Positions 7,606 to 15,783 of a stretch of 64,000 bases of DNA are shown here, one piece after another. The DNA comes from SCTM01 sp965279655. Lineage in GTDB: Bacteria; Pseudomonadota; Alphaproteobacteria; Rhodospirillales; Rhodospirillaceae. Location: assembly GCA_965279655.1 (NCBI GenBank), contig OZ257255.1, positions 806,001 through 870,000 on the forward strand. The letters run 5' to 3'. Made by a program: the position numbers and the translations under genes. The notes under the pieces are model-generated. The model had not been told where the DNA came from and did not search any database. It worked only from the letters and a program-made list of their open reading frames with translations. Within the stretch, counting starts at the first letter, position 1, and every line of letters starts with the position of its first letter.

Positions 7606-8301
7606 GTGGACGAGCGGGCGGCAGCGGAGGCGGAGGCGGTTCGGGCGCGCTATGAGCGGCGCACCGGCGACCAACGCCACAATATTTTTGCACCGGATGT
7701 GATCCTGCGCGGCCAGGCGCAGGAGCGGGGGCTGATCTCTCTGTTCCAGCAGGTCGGCGCGCTGCCGCTCGATGCCAAGAGCGTGCTGGAGCTCGGGTGC
7801 GGCGATGGCATCATCCTTCTGAACCTGATCCGTCTCGGCTTCGACCCGGCGAAGTTGACCGGGCTCGACCTGCGCGAGGACGCCGTGGTCGCGGCGCGCC
7901 GGATTTTGCCGGCGTCCGTGCGTGTGATCGCGGGCGACGCGAGCGCGGCCGATCTCGGCGGGCCGTTCGATATCGTTCATCAGTCGACCATGTTCAGTTC
8001 CATCCTCGACCCGGCTGTGCAGGACTCCATCGCGCGGCGGATGTGGGCGCTGACCAAGCCCGGCGGGGCAGTGCTGTGGTACGACCTGGCCTATGACAAC
8101 CCGCGCAATCCGGATGTGAAGGGCGTTTCCCTGCCGCGCATCCGCGCGCTGTTCCCCGAAGGGCAGATGATCGCGCGGCCTATCACGCTCGCGCCGCCGC
8201 TCGCACGGTTGGTCGCGGGAATTCATCCAAGCCTCTATGCGATCCTCGATGCGATCCCCTTGCTCCGGTCCCACCTGCTGTGTTGGATCCGCAAGCCGTG
8301 A
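7606..8301 (+). CDS. Class I SAM-dependent methyltransferase
   Basis: 231 residues from a GTG start preceded by GAGGGG. Motif I is VLELGCGDGIILLNLI (about residue 64), motif II LTGLDLREDAV, then VIAGDAS and the acidic motif IVHQSTMFSSILDP. This is a Rossmann-fold SAM methyltransferase of the small-molecule type. The N-terminal YERRTGDQRHNIFAPDV and the late YDLAYDNPRNPDVKG resemble glycan or natural-product methyltransferases, but the substrate cannot be read from the sequence. The next gene starts at a GTG overlapping this stop, so the two are coupled. Confidence 0.85.
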   Translation: MDERAAAEAEAVRARYERRTGDQRHNIFAPDVILRGQAQERGLISLFQQVGALPLDAKSVLELGCGDGIILLNLIRLGFDPAKLTGLDLREDAVVAARRILPASVRVIAGDASAADLGGPFDIVHQSTMFSSILDPAVQDSIARRMWALTKPGGAVLWYDLAYDNPRNPDVKGVSLPRIRALFPEGQMIARPITLAPPLARLVAGIHPSLYAILDAIPLLRSHLLCWIRKP

Positions 8302-9377
8302 GGCGAATCGCGGCGTGCGTCGTGGCGGCGTTTGTGTCGGCCTGCGCGGACGGCCTGCCGCCAATCCGCTTTCAGATCGGCGAGGGCACGCTGCCGCCGG
8401 CGCCGCAGTTCCAGGGTGTGCTCGCGGGGGATGAGCCGGAGGCCGTTCTCGCGGCGTCCCAGGTTCTGCGCGCTCGAGGCAACGCGGCGGACGCTGCAAC
8501 GGTGCTGGGGCTCGCGCTCGCGGTGACCTTGCCGTCGCGCGCTGGCCTTGGCGGCAGCGGCGCGTGTCTGGTGCGGGACGCGAAATCGCGCAAGGTCGAG
8601 GCAATCGATTTTCGCGCGGTTGGCGGATACGCCCGCGGCTTCGCGGCATTGCATGCGCGCTATGGCGCGCTGCCGTGGGGGCAGGTTGTGGCCCCGGCGG
8701 AGAACATGGCGCGCTTCGGCGTTGTGGTGTCGCGTGCGTTGGCCAACGACATGGCGAAGCATGGAGCGACGCTGATCGGCGACCGCGGCGCGTTCACGGT
8801 CTTCACGACGCTGCAGCGGCAATTGCTCCGGGAGGGCGATCGCCTGACCCAGGCCGATCTTGCGGAGTCCTTCGCGCGCTTACGTGTCGGCGGCGCGGAG
8901 GGGCCGGTGCCGGAATGGCGCGCGGCGACGGCATTTCAAGCGCCGGGCACCGACGGTGCAACCTTCCTTGCGCTAGGTGAGCCCGGCGTCGGCACCAGCT
9001 TTTCCGTCGTCGATCCGGAGGGCGGCGTCGTGAGTTGCGCGCTGAGCATGGGGTCTGCGTTCGGCACCGGGGTTCTCGCCGGCGGCCGTCTCGGTGGGCA
9101 GGCCCCGCCGTATCTGTCCGCCACGATTCTCTTCGATCGCGATACGGCGGAGCCGCGCGCGTCTTTCGCCGGCGTGGGCACGCGCGACCGCGTGACGCGG
9201 GCCGCTAAGTCTGTATTGCCGCCGCGCGGCGTGCTGCGCATCGACGGGGCCGACGAGGGCCGGGTGAGCGGATGGTCTTGCGTGCACGACATCAAGCTCG
9301 ACGGTGCGCGCTGCCAGCCGGTCGCCGATCCGGCGGGTGCGGGCTACGCTCTCGCGCTCGTACCGCCGCCGGGTTAA
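8298..9377 (+). CDS. Degenerate gamma-glutamyltransferase-like lipoprotein
   Basis: About 359 residues from a GTG that overlaps the upstream stop. The N-terminus reads as a lipoprotein signal (RIAACVVAAFVSAC). The body has GGT landmarks: ASQVLRARGNAADAATV, GLGGSGACLV, IDFRAVGG and, from about residue 230, FSVVDPEGGVVSCALSMGSAFGTGVLAGG, equivalent to the start of the small subunit. In active GGTs the nucleophile is the first Thr of TTHxSVVD; here that position is Gly (GTSFSVVD). At about 359 residues it is far shorter than the usual ~560. It is probably unprocessed and inactive, or has another role. Confidence 0.72.
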   Translation: MRRIAACVVAAFVSACADGLPPIRFQIGEGTLPPAPQFQGVLAGDEPEAVLAASQVLRARGNAADAATVLGLALAVTLPSRAGLGGSGACLVRDAKSRKVEAIDFRAVGGYARGFAALHARYGALPWGQVVAPAENMARFGVVVSRALANDMAKHGATLIGDRGAFTVFTTLQRQLLREGDRLTQADLAESFARLRVGGAEGPVPEWRAATAFQAPGTDGATFLALGEPGVGTSFSVVDPEGGVVSCALSMGSAFGTGVLAGGRLGGQAPPYLSATILFDRDTAEPRASFAGVGTRDRVTRAAKSVLPPRGVLRIDGADEGRVSGWSCVHDIKLDGARCQPVADPAGAGYALALVPPPG

Positions 9378-9386
9378 GGTCCGCGC

Positions 9387-10535
9387 ATGACCATCAAGAT
9401 CGCGACACGCGGCCAAGTGCCGCCCTTCATCGTCATGGACGTCATGCGCGATGCCGCTCGTCTGGAGGCGGAAGGCAAACGCATCGTACATCTGGAAGTC
9501 GGTCAGCCGTCGACCGGAATTCCGGCCGCCGCCGCCGCGCGCGTGCGCGATATGATCGGCGCCGATGCACTCGGCTATACGGTCGCGGGCGGCATTCCCG
9601 AACTGCGCGCGCGCATCGCCGCGCACTACCACAGTGTGCACGGTGTGACCGTCGATCCGCGCCGCGTGTTCATCACGACCGGATCGTCGGGCGCGTTCCT
9701 GCTCGCGTTCTTGGCTGCTTTTGAGGTCGGTGATCGCGTCGCCTTGGCGGCGCCGGGATATCCCGCGTACCGCCATATCCTCACGTCCATCGGCGTACAG
9801 CCCGAACTGATCGAGGTGGGCGCGGACAGCCGCTACCAGCCGACCGTCGCGCACTTGAAGAAGTTGCCGAAGCTGCCGGACGGCTTGATCGTCGCGAGCC
9901 CTTCGAACCCGACAGGCACGGTCATTCCGCCGGCGGAGTTCCGCGAACTGCAATCTTTCTGCGATCAGAATGGCATCCGCCTGATCTCCGACGAGATCTA
10001 TCACGGCATCACCTATGGCCAGCCTGTGACCACCGCGGCGAGCGAGGGCACGAGCGCCATCGTGATCAACAGCTTCTCGAAATATTTCAGCATGACGGGC
10101 TGGCGTCTCGGCTGGCTGGTACTGCCGGAGGACATGCTGCGGCCGCTCGAATGCCTGGCGCAGAATCTGTTCATTTCGCCGCCGGCGGTTTCGCAATGGG
10201 CGGGCGTGTTCGTGTTCGATTGTAAGGATGAGCTAGAGGCGAACGTGGCGCGCTATGCGGCGAACCGCAAACTGCTGCTCGATCGGCTTCCCAGTCTTGG
10301 CTTCGACAAACTCGCGCCGGCCGACGGCGCGTTTTACATCTACGCCGACGTGGCGCGGTTGACGAACGACGCGGAAGTGTTCTGCCGCCGCATGCTGAAC
10401 GAAGCGGGCGTGGCCACCACGCCGGGAATCGATTTCGATCCCATCAATGGCCGCCACTGCGTGCGGTTCTCTTTCGCCGGCTCCACGCCGGACATGGCCG
10501 AGGCGTGCGAGCGTCTGGCGATGTGGAAGATGTAG
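9387..10535 (+). CDS. Class I/II PLP-dependent aminotransferase
   Basis: 382 residues, fold type I. Landmarks: HLEVGQPSTGIP near the N-terminus, ALGYTVAGGIPELRARIA, FITTGSSGAFLLAF, VASPSNPTGTVIP (about residue 170), LISDEIYHGI with the cofactor Asp/Tyr, and the Schiff-base lysine in NSFSKYFSMTGWRLGW (about residue 231). The C-terminal substrate-carboxylate Arg is in CVRFSFAGS. It resembles the aspartate/aromatic aminotransferase subgroup, but the substrate is not assigned. It follows the GGT-like gene by 9 bp. A strong bidirectional terminator lies about 180 bp downstream. Confidence 0.88.
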   Translation: MTIKIATRGQVPPFIVMDVMRDAARLEAEGKRIVHLEVGQPSTGIPAAAAARVRDMIGADALGYTVAGGIPELRARIAAHYHSVHGVTVDPRRVFITTGSSGAFLLAFLAAFEVGDRVALAAPGYPAYRHILTSIGVQPELIEVGADSRYQPTVAHLKKLPKLPDGLIVASPSNPTGTVIPPAEFRELQSFCDQNGIRLISDEIYHGITYGQPVTTAASEGTSAIVINSFSKYFSMTGWRLGWLVLPEDMLRPLECLAQNLFISPPAVSQWAGVFVFDCKDELEANVARYAANRKLLLDRLPSLGFDKLAPADGAFYIYADVARLTNDAEVFCRRMLNEAGVATTPGIDFDPINGRHCVRFSFAGSTPDMAEACERLAMWKM

Positions 10536-10563
10536 GCCAAAGGGATCGTTGCACCCACCGTCT

Positions 10564-10680
10564 GTCACCCCGGATCGCGCTGCGCGAAGCGCAGCGCGAT
10601 CCGGGGTCCAGGGCCATGCGCGCCGAGTTTCGTTACCCTGGATCCCGGATGTCGGCGCTATGCGCCTCCTCCGGGATGAC
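10564..10680. repeat. Nested palindromic repeat, copy 1
   Basis: An outer TGTCACC...GGATGACG pair encloses two hairpins. The first is a perfect 18-bp stem (10568-10585 with 10589-10606, loop GAA). An inner TCCAGGG/CCCTGGA pair (10607-10613 with 10636-10642) follows, then a second hairpin with TCCCGGA/TCCGGGA arms. The same architecture recurs at 29958 and 60248. It belongs to the dispersed compound palindromes common between genes of alphaproteobacteria. Confidence 0.8.
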
Positions 10681-10711
10681 GGTTGGTAAATGTGGTTCGG
10701 TCGGAAGAAAT

Positions 10712-10742
10712 AAAAACGGGAGCCTTTCGGCTCCCGTTTTTT
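10712..10742. terminator. Bidirectional intrinsic terminator
   Basis: AAAAACGGGAGCC and GGCTCCCGTTTTT form a perfect 13-bp stem with loop TTTC. A T run on one strand and an A run on the other make it work for both the aminotransferase gene and rne, whose stop is at 10744. Confidence 0.9.
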
Positions 10743-10743
10743 C

Positions 10744-13700
10744 TTACTCGGTTTTAGCGCCCGGCTGGGACCACCAACCCTTGCGGGGCGGGCCGACCGG
10801 CTCGGATTGAGCCGGCGGCGGAGGCGGCGGAGCGCTTTCCACGACGGGCGCGGGTCTTGGCGGTGGAGGCGGCGGAGCGCTTTCCACAACCGGCGCCGGC
10901 CTTGGCGGCGGCGGAGGAGGCGCGTCCACGACCGGGGCGTAAGCGACCGGTGCGGGTGCAGGTGCGGGCGCAGGTGCAGGTGCAGGTGCCTGTGACTCCT
11001 GAGCCGTGTCCTTCTTGCCCCACAGCTTGCTGAAGAAGCCGCGCTTCTCCTGCTCGTTGGTGGCCGATGGCACATCAACGCGCGCGGGTTCAAAGGTCTC
11101 GTCCGGATGCACACTCGGCGAGGCGGGGTGCGTGTGGTCAGCCGGGAACGGCGTGTTCAGTTCGCCGACATTCACGCCGTCGCCGTTCTGATCGCCGACG
11201 CCATTCTCGCGACCGCGCCGACGACGTCCGCCGCGCCGACCACGCCGACGCCCGCGACGGACTTCGCCGTCAGGACCGCGTTCGACGTCGCGATTCTCGC
11301 CATCAGGCGCCGTGCCTTCAGCGCCGCCTTCCGCGAACAAGGCGGGTTCGCGGCCTTCGCTCGCCTGTTCGGGGCCACGCTCAGGGCCGCGCTCGGGACG
11401 GTCGCCACGAGGACGATCTCCATGCGGACGATCGCCCTGGGGCCGGTCACCTTGCGGCCGGTCACCTTGGACGGCCTGGTCGTCGCGACCGCGACGCTTG
11501 CGCCGCCGCCTGCGTCCACGGCCGCCTTCGCCATCCTTCCGTTCGCCGCCGCGATCTCCACGGTCGCCACGGTCTCCGCGATCGCCACGGTCGGTGCGCT
11601 CAGGGCGGTCGCCCCGGTCGCCGCGATCGGCACGGCTCTCGCCGCGCGGGCTCTCGCTTTCGACTTCCTCTTCTTCCTCTTCGATCTCTTCGACTTCTTC
11701 CTCGACCTCGACCGGTGCGGGCAAGGCGGCAACCGCATGCTCATCGGGCAGGCGCGGCGTGCCCTTCACGCGATCGATGCGCAGGTTCGGCGCGATCAGC
11801 AGCGGATCTCCGAACACGAAGATCCTCACGCCGTATTTGATTTCGAGGCCGGCCAGCATCTCGCGCTTGTAGTTGAGGAGATACAGGGCGACTTCCGGAT
11901 GAGTGAAGACGCTCAGTTCGCTGGAACGACGCCGTCCGCCTTCTTCCTCGATCATGCGCAGCGTGTGGACCGCTGCGGATTCCGTCGACCGGACGAGGCC
12001 CGTGCCGGCGCAAGCGCTGCAGACCTTGAAGTTGGTCTCGATCAGGCTTGGACGCAGACGCTGGCGCGAGAGTTCGAGCAGGCCGAAGTGACTGATGCGA
12101 CCCACTTGGATGCGGGCGCGGTCCGCCTTCAGCGCGTCCTTCAGCTTGCGTTCAACCGCGTGGTTGTTGCGGTTGTCTTCCATGTCGATGAAGTCGATCA
12201 CGATCAGGCCGGCGAGATCGCGCAGGCGCAGTTGCCGCGCGATTTCTTCCGCCGCTTCCATGTTCGTCTTGTAGGCGGTCTCTTCGATGTGCCGTTCGCG
12301 CGTGGCACGGCCGGAGTTCACGTCGATGGCGACGAGGGCTTCGGTCTGGCCGAACACGATCGAACCGCCGGAACGCAATTGCACGGATGGGCTGTTGATC
12401 GTCTCCATCTGGCTTTCCACCTGGTAGCGGTGGAACAGCGGGATGATCTCGTCGCGATAGAGCTGGACCTTCTTGGCATGGCTGGGCGTCAGCATGCGCA
12501 TGAAGTCCTTGGCGGTCTTGTAGCCTTCCGCGCCCTCGACCCAGACTTCCTCGATGTCGCGCGAGTAGATGTCGCGGATCGAGCGCTTGATGAGGCTGCC
12601 TTCCTCGTGGATCAGCGCCGGCGCGCGCGACTGCATGGTCGCTTCGCGGATGCTGTTCCAGGTGCGCTGCAGGTATTCATAGTCGCGCTTGATCTCGGGC
12701 TTGCTGCGTTCGGCGCCCGCGGTGCGCAGGATGACGGCCATGTTCTTCGGCAGTTCGAGATCGCCCACGATCTGCTTCAGGCGACGGCGGTCCTGCGCGC
12801 TGGTGATCTTGCGCGACACCCCGCCGCCACGGGCGGAGTTCGGCATCAGCACGCAATAGCGGCCGGCGAGGGAGAGGAACGTGGTGAGCGCCGCACCCTT
12901 GTTGCCGCGCTCTTCCTTGACGACCTGCACCAGCATGATCTGCCGGCGCTTGATCACTTCCTGGATCTTGTAGTGGCGGGACGCGACGAACCGGCGACGA
13001 TGCTTGTCGTCCTCGCCTTCGTCTTCGTCTTCCGGATCTTCGCCGCCGATGGTCTCGACGCCGGGGGCCTTCGCGACTTGGACCGGAGCGGCTTCGCCCT
13101 CGGCGATTTCGGTCGGGGCGTCAGCCCCGGCCTCGGTTGGCGGCGCGGGTTCGGCGCTCTCTACAGCGGGCTGTTCGCCTGCGCCGAAGGATTCCGATTC
13201 GACGGGCGCGCTGACGGCTTCGGCGGCCTCCTCGTGATCATCCTCATCTTCGGCCGTGTCGTCGCTCGGCGGCGGTGCCGAGATCGCGGGCGGGATGAAG
13301 GCGAGCGGGAGGGTGTCATCGTGTTCGCCGTGATCATGGCCGTCATCATGCGCATGGTCGTGGCCATGATCGTGGCTGTGATCGTGATCATGCCCGTGGT
13401 CCTGATCGGGCCCCTGATCGTGGTCGTGATCATGATCATGCACCTGTTCGGCGGCGCGATCGGCCTGCGCTTCTTGCTCGATCTGTTCCGCGGTCAGCGG
13501 CGGGGCTTCACCGGCGGCGATGGCGGCGTCACGGGCCGCGCGCTTTTCGCGGCGACGGCGCTCACGGTTTTCTTCTTCTTCCTCGTGGCGGGCTGCTTCC
13601 GCGATCAGGCGTTCGCGGTCCGCGACCGGGATTTGATAGTAGTCGGGATGGATTTCGCTGAAGGCGAGGAAGCCGTGGCGATTGCCGCCGTAGTCGACGA

Positions 13701-13869
13701 AGGCCGCTTGCAGCGAGGGCTCAACCCTGACGACTTTCGCCAGGTAGATGTTGCCCTTGATCTGCTTTTTGGTTGAGGTCTCTACATCGAATTCGTCAAG
13801 CCGGGTTCCGTCCAGTACCACGACCCGGGTCTCTTCCGGATGCGTGGCATCGATAAGCATTCTCTTCAT
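10744..13869 (-). CDS. rne: Ribonuclease E
   Basis: 1041 residues starting MKRMLIDATHPEETRVVV with GGAG upstream. The S1 domain is split by a long insertion (about residues 105-320) holding an extreme His/Asp stretch at 143-183 and acidic/Ala/Pro sequence. The catalytic core has both metal-binding Asp motifs, VAIDVNSGRA (about 513) and IVIDFIDMEDNRNNH (about 557), and the zinc-link CSACAGTG (about 615). The tail is disordered: acidic runs, RGD(R) repeats, GDRPQ repeats, Pro-Ala repeats, and a C-terminal GPPRKGWWSQPG, like the PNPase-docking GWW of Caulobacter RNase E. It is the degradosome scaffold endonuclease. Confidence 0.97.
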   Translation of the reverse strand: MKRMLIDATHPEETRVVVLDGTRLDEFDVETSTKKQIKGNIYLAKVVRVEPSLQAAFVDYGGNRHGFLAFSEIHPDYYQIPVADRERLIAEAARHEEEEENRERRRREKRAARDAAIAAGEAPPLTAEQIEQEAQADRAAEQVHDHDHDHDQGPDQDHGHDHDHSHDHGHDHAHDDGHDHGEHDDTLPLAFIPPAISAPPPSDDTAEDEDDHEEAAEAVSAPVESESFGAGEQPAVESAEPAPPTEAGADAPTEIAEGEAAPVQVAKAPGVETIGGEDPEDEDEGEDDKHRRRFVASRHYKIQEVIKRRQIMLVQVVKEERGNKGAALTTFLSLAGRYCVLMPNSARGGGVSRKITSAQDRRRLKQIVGDLELPKNMAVILRTAGAERSKPEIKRDYEYLQRTWNSIREATMQSRAPALIHEEGSLIKRSIRDIYSRDIEEVWVEGAEGYKTAKDFMRMLTPSHAKKVQLYRDEIIPLFHRYQVESQMETINSPSVQLRSGGSIVFGQTEALVAIDVNSGRATRERHIEETAYKTNMEAAEEIARQLRLRDLAGLIVIDFIDMEDNRNNHAVERKLKDALKADRARIQVGRISHFGLLELSRQRLRPSLIETNFKVCSACAGTGLVRSTESAAVHTLRMIEEEGGRRRSSELSVFTHPEVALYLLNYKREMLAGLEIKYGVRIFVFGDPLLIAPNLRIDRVKGTPRLPDEHAVAALPAPVEVEEEVEEIEEEEEEVESESPRGESRADRGDRGDRPERTDRGDRGDRGDRGDRGGERKDGEGGRGRRRRRKRRGRDDQAVQGDRPQGDRPQGDRPHGDRPRGDRPERGPERGPEQASEGREPALFAEGGAEGTAPDGENRDVERGPDGEVRRGRRRGRRGGRRRRGRENGVGDQNGDGVNVGELNTPFPADHTHPASPSVHPDETFEPARVDVPSATNEQEKRGFFSKLWGKKDTAQESQAPAPAPAPAPAPAPVAYAPVVDAPPPPPPRPAPVVESAPPPPPPRPAPVVESAPPPPPPAQSEPVGPPRKGWWSQPGAKTE

Positions 13870-14051
13870 GTGACTCAATTCTCCGAGGTGCCGCAGGACG
13901 CGCGCGTCCACAAGCCGTCGGTCCCGCGAACACCGATCGTCGATCGGCGCGCTGGAACGGGTTGGGCGCAGCTCTGCGGTTAAGGTTGATAGGGGTGAAG
14001 CACGGCGAGAGGCCGAGCTGGCGCGACGCGGCGACCACGGTCCGGAGACGC

Positions 14052-14071
14052 CAACCGACTACTGTCGGTTG
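14052..14071 (-). ncRNA. Hairpin in the rne leader region
   Basis: CAACCGAC and GTCGGTTG form a perfect 8-bp stem with a 4-base loop in the 579 bp between rne and the divergent amidase gene, about 183 bases before the rne start. In enterobacteria, rne is autoregulated through hairpins in a long 5' UTR. A similar role here is inference; the rne transcription start is unknown. The rest of 13870-14375 shows no credible gene. Confidence 0.35.
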
Positions 14072-14375
14072 TCGCGACTTGGAGTTTTCCGGAATGCGGT
14101 GGAGCGCGGCGGCAGGCACGCCTGGCCTCTTGTCATTTTTGCGCGAGGGGATCGGGAAGATCCTGGGGCGCGGTGGCGGGACAGCAGGGGCCGTCCCAGG
14201 GATTATCGCGGCGGGAGAAGTACGTAACACGACTGCGGGGGCGGTTGCCCGAGCCTGGCCGGTCACGTGTACCGCGGCGATGCAGCAAAGATAGCGGCAA
14301 CCCCGTTACAGTCCAACGTGTAATTCCCGGAACGCCACTCAAATGAGGCAGCGGGAGAACGACTCGGAGTACCAC

Positions 14376-14405
14376 TTGTCGCGACTCGGAAAATCATGCT
14401 ATATA
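14376..14405 (+). promoter_or_regulatory. Candidate sigma-70 promoter of the amidase gene
   Basis: TTGTCG (14376-14381), an 18-base spacer and TATATA (14400-14405) lie in a short AT-rich patch, placing the start near 14412 and leaving a ~37-base leader before the amidase ATG at 14449. Confidence 0.5.
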
Positions 14406-14448
14406 CGAAGTAGTTAAGGTATTTTCTAATTTTGGTTGCGGCCAGGGT

Positions 14449-15684
14449 ATGAGCGGCGGGGACAAGCCGGCATCTAAGGGACCCTCGGATCCCGTCCCGG
14501 GAACGGATCGGCGCCTTGTGTTGGCCGCCGCCGTCGGGGCCGGCGCGGTGCTGTGGGCGAACTTCGCCCGGGGCGCCACAGCCCAGACCGTCCGCCTTCA
14601 CGACCACGCCACCCATACGCGGCTTGTCGTTGAGCTCACCGGTCCGGTGGAGTTCAAGGTGCGGCGCTTCGCCGACCCCTATCGTCTGGCCATCGACGTG
14701 CCCGGTCTCGCCTGGACCGGCGAGGAACGCAATCCCGGCACGGGCCTCATCTCGAATGTGCAGTTCATCCGGCAAGTCTCTGCAATACCATCAATTTTTG
14801 TCGATCTCAAAGGGCCGGTAAAGGTCGCGCACGCGTTCGTGCTGCCGGCCACCGGCACCACGCCGACACGGCTTGTGATCGACGTAGAACCCTCCACCCG
14901 GGAGTTGTTCCTGGCAGGTGCCGAAGCGGCGCCGGCGGCGAAGATCGTTCCGGTGGTGGCCAAGACCGGCAAAATCGAACCGGTGCGTAAGTTGAAGGTG
15001 GTCGCCATCGACCCCGGCCACGGCGGCATCGATCCTGGCGCCATCGGCTTCAGCGGCATTTACGAGAAAGAGATCACCCTCGCGACGGCCCGGCAGCTCA
15101 AGACCCGCCTGGAAGCAACCGGCCGCTACAAGGCCGTCCTGACCCGCGGCGACGATTCCTCTGTCGCCCTGCGCCAGCGCACCGATATCGCGCGGCATGC
15201 CTCGGCGGACCTGTTCATATCCCTTCACGCGGATTCCATCCGCGACCCCAGCGTGCGTGGCCTGTCTGTGTATACCCTGGCGGAAAGGGCCTCGGATGCG
15301 GAAGCCGAGGCCCTCGCTGCCAAGGAAAACCAGGCCGACAGCATCATCGGCATGGACCTGAGCCACGAAAGCGCGGAGGTCCGCAACATCCTCGTCGACT
15401 TGGCCCAGCGGGAAAGCCGCAATCTGGCGACCCGGTTCGCCGGCCGTCTGATCGGCGAACTCCAGCGCGAGGCGCGGCTGCTGTCCAATACCCACCGGTT
15501 CGCGGGGTTCGCGGTGCTGAAGTCCCCAGACGTTCCCTCGGTTCTGATCGAGATGGGCTATCTCTCGAACCGGGAAGACGAAGCCGCCCTCAAGAAAGAG
15601 GGTTACCGGACCAAATTGATGACCGCGGTCGTGCGGGGGGTTGATCAATATTTCAACTCGGCCGTGATCGCCCGGCAAATGTAA
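14449..15684 (+). CDS. amiC: N-acetylmuramoyl-L-alanine amidase with AMIN domain (AmiC-like)
   Basis: 411 residues. The N-terminus TDRRLVLAAAVGAGAVLWANFARGATA looks like a twin-arginine signal. An AMIN domain follows (about 45-150, TVRLHDHATHTRLVVELTGPVEF), then a linker and the Amidase_3 domain. The latter has VVAIDPGHGGIDPGAIG (about 185), the Glu of YEKEITLA, LFISLHADS and the terminal catalytic region VLIEMGYLSN (about 367). It cleaves septal peptidoglycan amide bonds in the periplasm during daughter-cell separation. The gene directly precedes the PBP1a gene (99 bp), a conserved alphaproteobacterial arrangement. Confidence 0.94.
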   Translation: MSGGDKPASKGPSDPVPGTDRRLVLAAAVGAGAVLWANFARGATAQTVRLHDHATHTRLVVELTGPVEFKVRRFADPYRLAIDVPGLAWTGEERNPGTGLISNVQFIRQVSAIPSIFVDLKGPVKVAHAFVLPATGTTPTRLVIDVEPSTRELFLAGAEAAPAAKIVPVVAKTGKIEPVRKLKVVAIDPGHGGIDPGAIGFSGIYEKEITLATARQLKTRLEATGRYKAVLTRGDDSSVALRQRTDIARHASADLFISLHADSIRDPSVRGLSVYTLAERASDAEAEALAAKENQADSIIGMDLSHESAEVRNILVDLAQRESRNLATRFAGRLIGELQREARLLSNTHRFAGFAVLKSPDVPSVLIEMGYLSNREDEAALKKEGYRTKLMTAVVRGVDQYFNSAVIARQM

Positions 15685-15783
15685 CAAGCGGGCCGGTCAC
15701 ACGTTCTGGTGCCGGGAGCGTATTGCTCTAGGGTACAGGGGGTCCTAAACCTTCCCCGCGGATTAGCCGCATAAGGCCTTGCG

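Noticed and set aside
13318..13442. CRISPR-like or tandem repeat array in rne
   Set aside because: The periodic CATGATCGTGG-like DNA is simply the codons of the His/Asp-rich protein segment.
11107..13776. An 889-codon open frame on the plus strand across the rne gene
   Set aside because: It is antisense to an unambiguous RNase E gene, and its translation is low-complexity (runs of Val, Ala, Phe, Arg) caused by high GC and repetitive codons.
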